In this document: positions 19,296-28,747 of the stretch, piece by piece
Layout of the letters: every line of letters starts with the position of its first letter
Position numbering within the stretch: the first letter of the stretch is position 1
Assembly: GCA_019745195.1 (NCBI GenBank)
Contig: JAIETL010000021.1
Coordinates: 42,204-106,203 of the forward strand
Source of the DNA: Beijerinckiaceae bacterium
GTDB taxonomy: Bacteria; Pseudomonadota; Alphaproteobacteria; Rhizobiales; Beijerinckiaceae
Reading direction: 5' to 3'
DNA: 64,000 nucleotides
Position numbers and translations under genes: made by a program
The notes under the pieces: generated by a model
Told to the model about the DNA's origin: nothing
Database searches by the model: none
Seen by the model: only the letters and a program-made list of their open reading frames with translations

Positions 19296-22200
19296 ATGCA
19301 CCTTCTCCCGACCAGCGAGATCAGGCTCGACGACGGCGAGGACGCCGTCGATCTCGATCTGCCGCCGGGGGATGTGCTGGTGCTCTCCTACGCCGACAGC
19401 GACCTTTCGGCGCTCGCGGTGGCCGCGCGCGACAGCGGGCTGTCGGTCCGGCTGGCCTCGCTGCGGCGGCTGAGGCACCCGCTTTCGCTCGATCTGCTGG
19501 TCGAGAAGACGGTGGCGACGTCGCGCTTTGTGCTGGTCCGCTGCCTCGGCGGGCTCGACTACTGGCGCTATGGCGTGGAGCGGCTGGCGGAGATCTGCCG
19601 GGCGCAGGGCGTGGCGCTGGCGGTGCTGCCGGGAGACGACCGCGCAGATGTCAGGCTGGCGGAGTACGGCACTGTGCCGGAGACCTGTGCGGAGGCTCTG
19701 CTTGGGTATTTCCAGCCCGGCGGCGTCGAGAACATGCGCCGGCTGCTGGGGGGGATCGAGCGTGTTCTGCTTGCTCGGTGCGACCCCTCATCCGGCGCTT
19801 CGCGCCACCTTCTCCCGCAAGGGGAGAAGGGAAGAACCGGCATCGTGTTTCCCTTCTCCCTTTGCGGGAGAAGGTGGCCCGGCGAAGCCGGGACGGATGA
19901 GGAATCGCTCCGACCTCTCGATCTCTCGCCTATCCCGCTGCCACCACTCTTCGCACTCAGCCCCGATGACTCCCCGCTCGACTGGCGCTCGGCGCTCGCC
20001 GCCCTGCCCGCCGATAGCGCCCTCATTCCCATCCTGGTGTACCGCTCGGGCGTCACGGCGGGCGACGCCGCCATGGCGCAGTCGCTCTCGGCTGCGCTTG
20101 CCGCGCACGGTCACGCCCCGCTCGTCCTCGCGCTGACCAGCCTGAAAGACACGGCCGTCACATCCGAACTCGCGGCGCTGATCGCGCTCCGCAAGCCTAC
20201 GCTGATCGTCACCACAACGGCCTTCTCCGCGCGCGACGGTCAGGGCTTCGTGCTCGACGCCGCCGACTGTCCGATCCTGCAGGCAGTGCCCGTCGGCAGC
20301 GCGCGCGAGGCCTGGACCGCCTCGCCGCGCGGGCTCTCCGCCGTCGATCTCGCCATGCAGGTGGCGCTGCCGGAATTCGACGGGCGGATCGGGGCTGTTC
20401 CGGTCGCCTTCAAGGCGGATGCCAAGGACGCCGCGACCGGACTGACGATCCGCCGGCTGGTGCCCGATCCCGACGGCGTCGCGGCGCTGGCCGACCTCGC
20501 CACAGGCTGGATCGCGCTGGCCGGGAAGTCTGTCGGCGAACGCAGACTCGCGCTGGTGATGTCGGACTATCCCGCACGCGGCGGCCGGGCCGGTTTCGCG
20601 GTCGGGCTCGACACGCCCGCGAGCGTCGCGGCAATCGATGCGCTGCTGGCGGAGGCGGGTTATGACGTCGATCCCCGTCATTGCGAGCGGAGCGAAGCAA
20701 TCCAGCGTCTCACGCCGACCTCTGGATTGCTTCGCTCCGCTCGCAATGACGGCAAGGATGCATCCGCGCTGATGGAGAGGCTTACCGCAGGCCCAGCCGA
20801 TCTGGCTTTGCCGCTCTCCGCCTACCGCGCCTGGCTCGCCACCATTCCGGCCGCCGCCCGCGACGCGCTGATCGCCTCCCATGGCGACCCGGCCGCCGAC
20901 CTCGCCTGCGACGGCGAGACCTTCCGCTTCCGCGTCGTCATACGCGGCAATCTCACCGTCGCGCTCCAGCCGCCCCGCGACGCCACGCCCGACCGCAAGG
21001 CGCGCTATCACGACCCCGACGCCCCGCCCTGCCATGGCTATCTCGCCTTCTACCGGGCGCTGCGGGAGACGGCCCGCATCGACGCTCTGATTCATCTCGG
21101 GACCCATGGCACGACCGAATGGCTGCCGGGCAAAGCGGTGGCGCTGTCTTCCGCCTGCTGGCCGCGCCTCGTCACGCAGGGGCTTCCGGTGGTCTATCCT
21201 TACGTGGTCGACGACCCCGGCGAGGCCGCCCCCGCCAAACGCCGGCTCTGCGCGATCACGCTCGGCCATCTCCCGCCTCCCTTGGCCGAGACGGGGGCAG
21301 GCGGCGAGGTCGCGCTGCTGCGCGATCTCGTCGAGGAGTTTTCGCAGGCGCAGGTGATGGACCCGCGCCGGGCGGCGATCGTCGCGCGCGAGATTCTGGA
21401 CCGGGCGCAGGCCGCCGGCCTGAGCGAGGCCTGCGGCGTCACGCCGGGCATGGACATAAGCGAGGCGCTGACGCGGCTCGATGCCCAGCTCTGCGATATC
21501 ACGGAACTGCCCTTCCGCGACGGGTTGCACGTTTTCGGGCGGTCAGTGGAAGACCCGGTTTCGGCAATGCACGAACGCGAAAACCTGCTGCGCGCACTCG
21601 ACGGGCGCTTCGTGCCGCCCGGCCCCGCCGGCTCGCCGCATCGCGGCCGGCCCGATGTGTTGCCGACCGGCCGCAACCTCTCGACCCTCGACCCGCGCGC
21701 AATTCCGACGCGCGCGGCGGCGCGGCTCGGCACGCGCGCAGCACAGGCCGTGATCGCACGCCACCTGCAGGACCAGGGGGATTATCCGCGCCGGATCGTG
21801 ATGGATCTCTGGGCCTCGCCAACTCTTCGCTCGGGCGGCGAGGACATCGCCCATGCGCTGTCGCTGATGGGCGTCAATCCGCTCTGGGATGACGCCTCGA
21901 CGCGGGTGACGGGGTTTGCGGTCATCCCGCAGCCCAAACTCGACCATCCGCGCCTCGACGTGACGATCCGCATCTCGGGCGCGTTCCGCGACACATTTCC
22001 GGACCAGATCGCGCTCATCGACGCCGCCGCGCGTGCTGTTGCGGAACTCGACGAACCCGACGAGTGGAACGAGCCCGCCGCCGCGCGCCGACGCGGCGAG
22101 GCCGGCCCGCGCATTTTTGGAGCCGCGCCCGGCCGCTACGGGGCCGCCATGGCCGACCGCGCGCTCGATGGCGAGTGGCAGACCCGCGACGAGCTGGCGC

Positions 22201-22799
22201 AAGCCTATCTCGCTGCCTCCAGCCATGCCTATGGCGGGCGCGAGGGGCAGGCGGCCGCCGATGCGGGCTTCGCAGGGCGCATTCGCGCGGCGCAGGCCTT
22301 CATCCATGTCAGCGACACGGCCGGGCGCGACATCCTGGAGGCGTCGAGCGCCGCCGATGCGATCGGCGGGCTTGCTGCGGCGGCGCGTTCGCTGGAGGCC
22401 GCGCCCGCGCTCTACAGCCTCGATACGTCCAATCCAGAAGCCCCCCGGGCGCGGACCCTGCCGGAGGACATCGCACGGATCGTCCATGGCCGCCTGACGC
22501 ATCCGCGCTGGATCGCGGGCCAGCTCGCCCATGGCTGGCGCGGCGCGGCGGAGCTGGCCGAAGCCGTCGATACGCTTTTCGTCTTCGCCGCCAGCACGGA
22601 CGCAGTCGCCGACGGGCTGTTCGACGCCGTCTTCGACGCCTGGTGCGCCGATGCGCAGGTCTGGAGCACGCTTGAGGCCGCCAACGCACCGGCCGCCGCC
22701 GCGATCCGGTCTCGCCTCGCGGAAGCCGAGCGGCGCGGGCTATGGATGAGCCGACGCAATTCGGTGGGCGCGTTCCTGGCGCGCGAGGCGGCCGCATGA
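19296..22799 (+). CDS. cobN: Cobaltochelatase large subunit, interrupted by two translated palindromic elements
   Basis: A 1167-residue CobN/magnesium-chelatase H-family protein. With CobS and CobT (not in this window) it inserts Co2+ into hydrogenobyrinic acid a,c-diamide. Recognisable blocks are 'HLGTHGTTEWLPGKAVAL', 'PVVYPYVVDDPGEAAPAKRR', 'MDLWASPTLRSGGEDIAHAL' and 'NPLWDDASTRVTGF'. Two repeat elements are read through in frame, at about residues 163-203 and 461-486 (the latter giving 'CERSEAIQ...GLLRSARNDG'). Total length is nevertheless slightly below the usual 1200-1275. The stop overlaps the cobG ATG (ATGA). Confidence 0.92.
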   Translation: MHLLPTSEIRLDDGEDAVDLDLPPGDVLVLSYADSDLSALAVAARDSGLSVRLASLRRLRHPLSLDLLVEKTVATSRFVLVRCLGGLDYWRYGVERLAEICRAQGVALAVLPGDDRADVRLAEYGTVPETCAEALLGYFQPGGVENMRRLLGGIERVLLARCDPSSGASRHLLPQGEKGRTGIVFPFSLCGRRWPGEAGTDEESLRPLDLSPIPLPPLFALSPDDSPLDWRSALAALPADSALIPILVYRSGVTAGDAAMAQSLSAALAAHGHAPLVLALTSLKDTAVTSELAALIALRKPTLIVTTTAFSARDGQGFVLDAADCPILQAVPVGSAREAWTASPRGLSAVDLAMQVALPEFDGRIGAVPVAFKADAKDAATGLTIRRLVPDPDGVAALADLATGWIALAGKSVGERRLALVMSDYPARGGRAGFAVGLDTPASVAAIDALLAEAGYDVDPRHCERSEAIQRLTPTSGLLRSARNDGKDASALMERLTAGPADLALPLSAYRAWLATIPAAARDALIASHGDPAADLACDGETFRFRVVIRGNLTVALQPPRDATPDRKARYHDPDAPPCHGYLAFYRALRETARIDALIHLGTHGTTEWLPGKAVALSSACWPRLVTQGLPVVYPYVVDDPGEAAPAKRRLCAITLGHLPPPLAETGAGGEVALLRDLVEEFSQAQVMDPRRAAIVAREILDRAQAAGLSEACGVTPGMDISEALTRLDAQLCDITELPFRDGLHVFGRSVEDPVSAMHERENLLRALDGRFVPPGPAGSPHRGRPDVLPTGRNLSTLDPRAIPTRAAARLGTRAAQAVIARHLQDQGDYPRRIVMDLWASPTLRSGGEDIAHALSLMGVNPLWDDASTRVTGFAVIPQPKLDHPRLDVTIRISGAFRDTFPDQIALIDAAARAVAELDEPDEWNEPAAARRRGEAGPRIFGAAPGRYGAAMADRALDGEWQTRDELAQAYLAASSHAYGGREGQAAADAGFAGRIRAAQAFIHVSDTAGRDILEASSAADAIGGLAAAARSLEAAPALYSLDTSNPEAPRARTLPEDIARIVHGRLTHPRWIAGQLAHGWRGAAELAEAVDTLFVFAASTDAVADGLFDAVFDAWCADAQVWSTLEAANAPAAAAIRSRLAEAERRGLWMSRRNSVGAFLAREAAA
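19784..19904. repeat. Palindromic element type C inside cobN
   Basis: The left arm reads ACCCCTCATCCGGC with CACCTTCTCCCGCAAGGGG. The right arm reads CCCTTTGCGGGAGAAGGTGG with GGGACGGATGAGG. It is an intergenic-type element lying within the coding sequence and read through without a stop. The encoded segment (residues 163-203) is Arg/Gly-rich and unlike CobN. Confidence 0.85.
20676..20752. repeat. Palindromic element type B inside cobN
   Basis: The left arm CGTCATTGCGAGCGGAGCGA and AGCAATCCAG is mirrored by CTGGATTGCTTCGCTCCGCT and CGCAATGACGG. The arms match almost perfectly over about 30 bases. Intergenic copies lie at 29526-29602 and 58725-58806. Here the element is translated within cobN. 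Confidence 0.9.
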
Positions 22800-24220
22800 A
22801 TGCGCTCTCGCCCGAGGCGCTGCGGCGCGGCTGGTGCCCGAGCGCGCTCAAACCGATGGAGACCGGCGATGGCTGGCTCGTGCGCCTGCATCCGCCCCGC
22901 GCCGTTCTGACGCCGGCGCAACTCATCCGCATCGCCGGGCTCGCCCGGAAGTACGGCAACGGGCTGGTCGAGATTTCGGCGCGCGCCAATCTCCAGCTCA
23001 GGGGCGTGAGCCTCGCCACGCATCCGGAACTGGTCGCGACGCTGCTGGCCGAGCGGCTGGTCGAGGAGCATGACGGCGACGGGCCGCAGCGGCTGACGCT
23101 GGTCGCGCCTCTGCCCCCTCCCGCCGATTGCGGCGGGGAGGGCCGGGGGGGGAGGCAGAGACAAGGAAGACAGGCTGAGACTGGCGTCGAGCCAAGTTCC
23201 GCACGCCCCTCCATCCCTAACCCTTCCCCACCGCAAGCGGGGGGAAGGGGACAGGGTGGCGCGCTCATCGACGCGCCTTCGCTCGCCGACGCGATCGAGC
23301 GCGCCGGACGCTTGATCCCCGGCCTTCCGGCAAAAGCTCTCGTCATCATCGATGATGGCGGGCCGCTCTCGCTCGACGGTTTTGCCTGCGACCTGCGCGT
23401 CGTGGCGGTCGATCGCGAGACGGTCGCGATCGGACTGCCGGATGAGCGCTGGCTCGGGCCGGTCGCGACCGCACGCGCGCTGGAGCGGGTAGCCGAACTC
23501 CTCTCCGCCTTCGCCGCGCATCGCCGCCGCGACCCCGATACGATCAGGCGGCTGCGCGACCTGCCGCCGACGCTGTTGGACGAGATGATCGGCGCGACTG
23601 GGCTGACGCCGACGACCCCGCCCGCCGCGCGCCCTGCACCACGACGCGCCGGGCGTTTCGTCACCGCTCATGGCCACGCGGCGCTGATCGGCCTGCCATT
23701 CGGACGCAGCGATGCGGGAACGCTCCATCGCCTCGGCGAAGCCGCGTTGCGGGCCGGTGCGTCCACGCTCAGGCTCTCGCCCTGGCGTGGGCTGGCCTTC
23801 TCGGGGCTGCAGCCAGCCGCAGCAGGGCCGCTGCTGGCGGTCGCGGCCGAACTCGGCCTGATCGTCGATCCCGACGATCCGCGCCTTTCCATCGAGGCCT
23901 GCGCCGGCAAGCCGGCATGCCTGCGCGCGAACAGCAACGCGATGGCGGACGCGGCCGCGCTGGCGGAGGCCGCCGCGCCGCTGCTCGCCGCAGGCGCGAG
24001 CATCCACGTCTCGGCCTGCGTCAAATCCTGCGCCCATACCGGTGCATCCGGCCTGACACTGGTCGGGCGCGAGGGCGGCTACGACGTCATCGTCGCGGGG
24101 ACGACGCGGGACAAGCCCATCGCCACGCTTGACCTGCCGGCCATTCTGGCGCGACTGCGGCCGGGACAGGAGCTTTTCACCCGCCTGAGCGGGCGCGGGA
24201 CTATGGGACCAGGTCAATAG
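22796..24220 (+). CDS. cobG: Precorrin-3B synthase, with an in-frame palindromic element
   Basis: A 474-residue sulfite/nitrite-reductase-like iron-sulfur monooxygenase of the oxygen-dependent corrin pathway, converting precorrin-3A to precorrin-3B. The ferredoxin-like half-domain has '[15 protein letters not shown]' and '[13 protein letters not shown]'. The Fe-S/sirohaem cysteine motifs are '[14 protein letters not shown]' (C-x5-C) and '[11 protein letters not shown]' (C-x3-C) near residues 370 and 408. Residues about 106-155 come from an inserted GC-rich repeat, placed after 'RLTLVAP' and before '[13 protein letters not shown]'. ATG at 22796 overlaps the cobN stop. Confidence 0.9.
   Translation: MNALSPEALRRGWCPSALKPMETGDGWLVRLHPPRAVLTPAQLIRIAGLARKYGNGLVEISARANLQLRGVSLATHPELVATLLAERLVEEHDGDGPQRLTLVAPLPPPADCGGEGRGGRQRQGRQAETGVEPSSARPSIPNPSPPQAGGRGQGGALIDAPSLADAIERAGRLIPGLPAKALVIIDDGGPLSLDGFACDLRVVAVDRETVAIGLPDERWLGPVATARALERVAELLSAFAAHRRRDPDTIRRLRDLPPTLLDEMIGATGLTPTTPPAARPAPRRAGRFVTAHGHAALIGLPFGRSDAGTLHRLGEAALRAGASTLRLSPWRGLAFSGLQPAAAGPLLAVAAELGLIVDPDDPRLSIEACAGKPACLRANSNAMADAAALAEAAAPLLAAGASIHVSACVKSCAHTGASGLTLVGREGGYDVIVAGTTRDKPIATLDLPAILARLRPGQELFTRLSGRGTMGPGQ
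23111..23258. repeat. GC-rich palindromic element inside cobG
   Basis: Two hairpins face each other: CCCTCCCGCCG / CGGCGGGGAGGG at 23116-23142 and CCCTTCCCC / GGGGGAAGGG at about 23221-23250. The outer sequences CCCCCTCCCGCC and GGGGGAAGGGGACAGGG flank a spacer. The reading frame stays open, adding about 50 Gly/Pro/Arg/Gln-rich residues to CobG. It resembles the type C elements but is diverged. Confidence 0.75.
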
Positions 24221-24230
24221 GACAGAGTGT

Positions 24231-24863
24231 TTGAGCACGCGTTACGACTACATCCAGGACGGGGCCGCGATCTATGAGCGCTCCTTCGCGATCATCCGGG
24301 CCGAGGCCGACCTCGTGCGCTTTTCGCCTGCAGAGGCACGCGTGGTGGTGCGGATGATCCATGCCTGCGGCATGACCGATTTGCCAAAGGACGTCGCCAT
24401 GTCGGGCGACTTCGTGGCGCGCGCGGAAGCCGCCTTGCGGGCCGGCGCGCCGATCCTGTGCGACGCGAAAATGGTCGCCAACGGCGTGACCCGCGCGCGT
24501 CTGCCGGCGGGCAACGACGTCATCTGCACGCTCGACGATGCCCGCACGCCGGCGCTGGCCACCGAGATGGGCGCGACACGCTCGGCCGCCGCGATGGAGC
24601 TGTGGCGACCGCATCTGGCGGGCGCGGTTGTGGTGATCGGCAATGCGCCGACCGCCTTGTTCCGGCTGCTCGAGATGTTCGACGAGGGCGCTGCACTGCC
24701 TGCCGCTGTCATCGGCATCCCGGTCGGATTCGTCGGCGCGGCCGAATCCAAGCAGGCGCTGGCGGACGACGGCCGCGCGCCCTTCATCGTGGTGCATGGC
24801 CGGCGCGGCGGCTCGGCGATGGCGGCCGCCGCCGTCAACGCGCTGGCGCAAGAGAAGGAATGA
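24231..24863 (+). CDS. cobH: Precorrin-8X methylmutase
   Basis: A 210-residue enzyme that moves the C11 methyl group to C12, giving hydrogenobyrinic acid. Family motifs are '[14 protein letters not shown]' near the start, '[17 protein letters not shown]' with the catalytic His near residue 43, '[17 protein letters not shown]' and '[15 protein letters not shown]'. The start is TTG at 24231, ten bases after cobG. There is no ATG at the right place, and the sequence before TTG lies next to the cobG stop. The context is the central rightward cob operon. Confidence 0.92.
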   Translation: MSTRYDYIQDGAAIYERSFAIIRAEADLVRFSPAEARVVVRMIHACGMTDLPKDVAMSGDFVARAEAALRAGAPILCDAKMVANGVTRARLPAGNDVICTLDDARTPALATEMGATRSAAAMELWRPHLAGAVVVIGNAPTALFRLLEMFDEGAALPAAVIGIPVGFVGAAESKQALADDGRAPFIVVHGRRGGSAMAAAAVNALAQEKE

Positions 24864-24867
24864 GCCG

Positions 24868-25611
24868 GTGACGATTGAGCCGGCCAAAATTCTCCTGTTC
24901 GGCGTGGGCCTCGGCCCCGGCGACCCCGACTATATGACCGTGCGCGCCCGCGACCTGATCCTCAAGGCCGACCGGCTGGTGCATTTCTGCAAGCGCGGCC
25001 GGCGCGGCAACGCCCGCGTCACGGCCGATGCGATCGTGCCGCCCGATCCGGCGCGCGAGATCGAACTCGCCTTCCCGGTCACGACCGAAGCCGCCGTCGG
25101 CGACGAGGCCTATGACGGCCCGATCGCCGCCTTCTACGACGCCGCCGCCGAGCGGCTCGCCGCGGAGATGGCGGCCGGACGTACGCTTGCCGTGCTCTGC
25201 GACGGCGACCCCTTCTTCTACGGCTCCTTCATGCATCTCTGGCGGCGTCTGGCGCATCGGTTTCCGACGGAAGTGGTCCCCGGCGTCACCGGCATGGCCG
25301 GGGCCTGGACGCGGGCGAACGCGCCGATCACCTGGGGCGATGACGTTCTGAGCGTGCTGCCGGGAACGCTGCCCGAGGCCGAACTGGTGCGCCGCCTTGT
25401 CGATACGGATGCCGCCGTGATCATGAAGCTTGGCCGCAATCTGCCGAAGGTGCGGCGCGCGCTGAAGATCGCGGGCCTCGTCCACCGCGCGATCTATGTC
25501 GAGCGCGCCACCATGGCGGGGCAGGTCGTGAGCCGGCTCGACGACAAGCCCGACGACGAGGCGCCGTACTTTTCGATGGTGCTGGTGCCCGGCGAAGGAC
25601 GGCGGCTGTGA
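24868..25611 (+). CDS. cobI: Precorrin-2 C20-methyltransferase
   Basis: A 247-residue SAM-dependent tetrapyrrole methylase, adding a methyl at C20 of precorrin-2. Motifs are 'GVGLGPGDPDYMTVRA' at the N-terminus, 'AVLCDGDPFFYGSFMHL' near residue 105 and 'VVPGVTGMAGAWTRA' near residue 137. GTG at 24868 is preceded by AAGGA. The stop overlaps the GTG of cobJ (GTGA). It is the first dedicated step after precorrin-2; the enzyme making precorrin-2 is not in the window. Confidence 0.92.
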   Translation: MTIEPAKILLFGVGLGPGDPDYMTVRARDLILKADRLVHFCKRGRRGNARVTADAIVPPDPAREIELAFPVTTEAAVGDEAYDGPIAAFYDAAAERLAAEMAAGRTLAVLCDGDPFFYGSFMHLWRRLAHRFPTEVVPGVTGMAGAWTRANAPITWGDDVLSVLPGTLPEAELVRRLVDTDAAVIMKLGRNLPKVRRALKIAGLVHRAIYVERATMAGQVVSRLDDKPDDEAPYFSMVLVPGEGRRL

Positions 25612-26399
25612 CCGGGTCACTCACCATCGTGGGCTTGGGCCCCGGCCCGGAGCGCTGGCTGACGCAGGCGGCGCAGGCCGCGCTGGACGCGGCGACCGAT
25701 CTCGTCGGCTACGGGCCCTATCTCGATCGCATTCCGGCGCGCGCGGGCGCAACGAAACACGCCTCCGACAACCGCGTCGAGCTTTTCCGCGCCAGCCATG
25801 CGCTCTCGCTGGCGGCGAGCGGCCACAAGGTCGCCGTCGTCTCGGGCGGCGACCCCGGCGTCTTCGCCATGGCGGCGGCCGTGTTCGAGGCGCTGGAGGC
25901 CGGCGATGCCGTCTGGCGGACCATTCCGATCACGGTCGAGCCCGGCATCACCGCGATGCTGGCCGCGGCCGCCAAGGCCGGTGCGCCGCTCGGCGGCGAT
26001 TTCTGCGCGATCTCGCTGTCGGACAATCTCAAGCCCTGGGAGGTGGTGACCGCCCGATTGCAAGCGGTGCTCGCGGCCGATCTCGTGATCTGCCTCTACA
26101 ACCCGATTTCGAAGGCGCGACCCTGGCAGCTCGGCGCGGCGCTGGAACTGGCGGCGCAGCACCGCGCGGCCGATACGCCGGTGATCTTCGCCCGCGCCGT
26201 CGGGCGGCCGGACGAGGCCCTCCGGGTGCTGACACTAACCGATGCGATCGCGCAGGCCGGCACGGCCGACATGGCGACGCTCGTGATGATCGGCGCGTCC
26301 GCGACACGGCTGATCGTCCGCGAGGATGCGGACCCTTGGGTTTATACGCCGCGCTCGGTGACGAAGAGCCCCTGCGCCACCAGCCAGGGCAGGACCTGA
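25608..26399 (+). CDS. cobJ: Precorrin-3B C17-methyltransferase
   Basis: A 263-residue SAM-dependent methylase that methylates C17 and contracts the ring. It carries 'IVGLGPGPERWLTQAA' at the N-terminus, 'VVSGGDPGVFAMAAAV' near residue 80 and 'LVICLYNPISKARPWQ' near residue 163. The ending 'DPWVYTPRSV' is typical, followed by an atypical tail of about 13 residues. That tail is encoded by the 58 bases overlapping the 3' end of the oppositely oriented cobK. It starts with GTG coupled to cobI. Confidence 0.92.
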   Translation: MTGSLTIVGLGPGPERWLTQAAQAALDAATDLVGYGPYLDRIPARAGATKHASDNRVELFRASHALSLAASGHKVAVVSGGDPGVFAMAAAVFEALEAGDAVWRTIPITVEPGITAMLAAAAKAGAPLGGDFCAISLSDNLKPWEVVTARLQAVLAADLVICLYNPISKARPWQLGAALELAAQHRAADTPVIFARAVGRPDEALRVLTLTDAIAQAGTADMATLVMIGASATRLIVREDADPWVYTPRSVTKSPCATSQGRT

Positions 26400-27106
26400 T
26401 CGATATGGTCGACGCATTCGACATCGGGCTTGGGCGGCCGCTCCACCATGATCACCGGGAGCCCGAGCCGGCGCGCCGCGACCAGCTTGCCGACGGTGGC
26501 CTCGCCGCCGGAATTCTTGGTGACGAGAATCTCGACGCCTTCGCGCTGCATCAAGTCCGCCTCGTCATCGGCATGGAAGGGGCCGCGCTGCTGGATCACC
26601 GTGACCTCATGCAGCGGCAGCCTGTCGCCGATCGGCTCGATAACGCGGACCAGATAGCGATGCTGAGGGGCATCGGCGAAGGCCGGCAGTTCGAGCCGGC
26701 CCACCGTGAGGAAGACGCGCTTCGGCTGGGGCCCCAGCGCCGCGACGGCCGCCTCCATGTCGAGAACCGAGCGCCAGCGGTCGCCGTCGCGCGGTCGCCA
26801 TGGCTGGCGCCGGATCGCGAGCAGCGGCACGTTCTCGGCCTTGCAGGCAGCCTCAGCGTGATAGGGCATGATCGCCGCGAAGGGATGCGTCGCATCGACG
26901 ACGGCGACGACGCCCTCCTCCGCCAGATAGCGGCGCAGGCCACTGATGCCGCCGAACCCGCCGACGCGAACGGGCAGGTTCAGCGGCCGGGGGTCGGAGG
27001 TATGGCCCGCGAGCGAGACGATGGCGCGAATGTCGGGGGCCTGATCAGCGAGATGCTGGTCCAGCGCGACTGCTTCGCTCGTGCCGCCGAGGATGAGGAC
27101 GGTCAT
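26342..27106 (-). CDS. cobK: Precorrin-6A reductase, reversed within the operon
   Basis: A 254-residue NADPH-dependent reductase. It starts '[17 protein letters not shown]' with the conserved nucleotide-binding GGTxE, followed by 'VDATHPFAAIMPYHAEAAC', 'LTVGRLELPAF' and 'LVTKNSGGEATVGKL'. It is on the minus strand while all adjacent genes are on the plus strand. Its 3' end overlaps cobJ by 58 bases and its ATG overlaps the cobL start region by a few bases. It therefore cannot be on the riboswitch transcript and needs its own promoter, which would lie inside cobL. Confidence 0.92.
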   Translation of the reverse strand: MTVLILGGTSEAVALDQHLADQAPDIRAIVSLAGHTSDPRPLNLPVRVGGFGGISGLRRYLAEEGVVAVVDATHPFAAIMPYHAEAACKAENVPLLAIRRQPWRPRDGDRWRSVLDMEAAVAALGPQPKRVFLTVGRLELPAFADAPQHRYLVRVIEPIGDRLPLHEVTVIQQRGPFHADDEADLMQREGVEILVTKNSGGEATVGKLVAARRLGLPVIMVERPPKPDVECVDHIDQVLPWLVAQGLFVTERGV

Positions 27107-28358
27107 GTCGATGTTCTCGCCTGAATCGCCGACCCTGTCGAGCGCGGTTGCGGCGGCACCATGGCTGAGCCTCGTCGGGATCGGAGAGGATGGCCGCGCC
27201 GGCCTGTCGCGCGCGGCCGAGGCCGCGCTGGATGCAGCCGAACTCGTGGTCGGCGGGGCGCGGCATCTGGCTCTGGCTGGCCCGCTCCATGCCGAGACAC
27301 TGGCCTGGCCGAGCCCGCTCACCGAGGCTTTTCCAGTTATCCTGTCGCGGCGCGGCCGGCGTGTCTGCGTGCTCGCCTCGGGCGATCCGTTCCATTACGG
27401 CGTCGGCGTGCAGCTTGCGGAGATCGTGCCGGCAACCGAAATGCTGGTGTTCCCCCTAGCCTCGTCCTTCTCGCTCGCCTGCGCGCGGCTCGGCTGGGCG
27501 CAGGCAGAATGCGCGCTGGTCTCGCTGCATGGCCGCGCGCTGGAGCGGATCGTGCCGTATCTGCAGCCGGGCGCGCGCGTGCTCGCGCTGTCATGGGACG
27601 GCTCGACGCCGGCAAAGCTCGCGGGCCTGCTGGCGGAGCGCGGGATGGCGGGCTCAAGCTTGACCGTGCTGGAGGCGCTGGGCGGGCCGCGCGAGCGCAT
27701 CCGCTCGACGGCAGCCGAGGCGTTCGACCTCGACGGCGTCGACCCTCTCAATCTGATTGCGCTGGAGGTGGCGGCCGGCTTCGAGGCCCGCATCCTGCCG
27801 CTGGCGACGGGCCTCGACGAAGACTGGTTTTCCCATGACGGCCAGATCACCAAGGCCGACATCCGCGCCATCACGCTGTCGGGGCTCGCGCCCCGCGCCG
27901 GGGAATTGCTCTGGGATGTCGGAGCGGGCTCGGGCTCCATCTCGCTGGAATGGTGCCTGCGCCATCGGCGCAATCGCGCCATCGCCTTCGAGGAGAAGCC
28001 TCAGCGGGCGCAGCGCATCGCCGTCAACCGGCTGGCGCTCGGCGCGTTGCCGGTCGAGATCGTCGAGGGTGCGGCCCCGGCGAGCCTTGCGGGGCAGCCT
28101 GCGCCGGACGCCGTCTTCATCGGCGGCGGCATCGGCGATGACGATGTGTTCGAGGCGGCCTGGGCTGCGCTAAGGCCCGGCGGCCGGCTCGTCGCCAATG
28201 TCGTGACGCTGGAGGGCGAGGCTCGGCTTGCCGCGCTGTTCCAGAGCCATGGTGGATCGCTCCGCCGGCTCGGCGTCGCCCATCTCGACAGGGTCGGCCC
28301 GCTGCATGGCTGGCGGACGGTGATGCCGGTGACGCAATGGCGCGTGGTGAAGCCGTGA
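27105..28358 (+). CDS. cobL: Precorrin-6Y C5,15-methyltransferase (decarboxylating)
   Basis: A 417-residue two-domain enzyme (CbiE plus CbiT fused). The N-terminal tetrapyrrole methylase half has '[16 protein letters not shown]' and '[15 protein letters not shown]'. The C-terminal half has the SAM motif '[16 protein letters not shown]' near residue 270 and '[13 protein letters not shown]' near residue 335. The start is uncertain between ATG 27105, ATG 27111 and codons up to 24 bases upstream. It reduces to two methylations and one decarboxylation of precorrin-6B. It overlaps divergent cobK at its 5' end. Confidence 0.9.
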   Translation: MSMFSPESPTLSSAVAAAPWLSLVGIGEDGRAGLSRAAEAALDAAELVVGGARHLALAGPLHAETLAWPSPLTEAFPVILSRRGRRVCVLASGDPFHYGVGVQLAEIVPATEMLVFPLASSFSLACARLGWAQAECALVSLHGRALERIVPYLQPGARVLALSWDGSTPAKLAGLLAERGMAGSSLTVLEALGGPRERIRSTAAEAFDLDGVDPLNLIALEVAAGFEARILPLATGLDEDWFSHDGQITKADIRAITLSGLAPRAGELLWDVGAGSGSISLEWCLRHRRNRAIAFEEKPQRAQRIAVNRLALGALPVEIVEGAAPASLAGQPAPDAVFIGGGIGDDDVFEAAWAALRPGGRLVANVVTLEGEARLAALFQSHGGSLRRLGVAHLDRVGPLHGWRTVMPVTQWRVVKP

Positions 28359-28747
28359 GCGCGGGCCGCCTTATCGCCGGCATCGGCCTGCGGCCGGATA
28401 CGTCCGAGGCCGACATCGCCGAATGTCTCGACCGAGCGCTGGCTGCGGCGGGACTTGCGCAGGCGGCGCTGCCGCGCATTGCCACGCTCGCCGCCCGCAG
28501 CTCCGAGCCCGGCCTGCTGGCGCTCGCCAAGGCGCGCCAGGCCGAACTCGTCGCCATTCCCGACGAGGCGCTCAAAGGTTTCGAGGCGTCCTGCGCGACG
28601 CGCTCGACCCGGATCGCCTCGCTCTATGGCGTCGGATCGGTGGCGGAGGCCGCCGCGCTCGCTGCCGCAGGGCCGGGCGGGGTGCTGATCCAGCCGCGCA
28701 TCGCGACCGCGCGCGTCACCTGCGCGCTGGCGAGGGCAGCGTCGTGA
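28355..28747 (+). CDS. cobE: CobE / CbiG C-terminal-like protein
   Basis: A 130-residue protein of the CobE/CbiG-C family, seen in most aerobic cobalamin operons. '[19 protein letters not shown]' opens the domain. '[17 protein letters not shown]', '[12 protein letters not shown]' and '[12 protein letters not shown]' complete it. GTG at 28355 overlaps the cobL stop; ATG at 28337 would add six residues and overlap cobL by 22 bases. In the anaerobic pathway the related CbiG opens the lactone ring; the aerobic role is less well defined. Confidence 0.85.
   Translation: MSAGRLIAGIGLRPDTSEADIAECLDRALAAAGLAQAALPRIATLAARSSEPGLLALAKARQAELVAIPDEALKGFEASCATRSTRIASLYGVGSVAEAAALAAAGPGGVLIQPRIATARVTCALARAAS

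Noticed and set aside
19296..22799. cobN as a pseudogene because of repeat insertions
   Set aside because: The frame stays open through both inserts and all later CobN motifs are intact, so it is annotated as a CDS.
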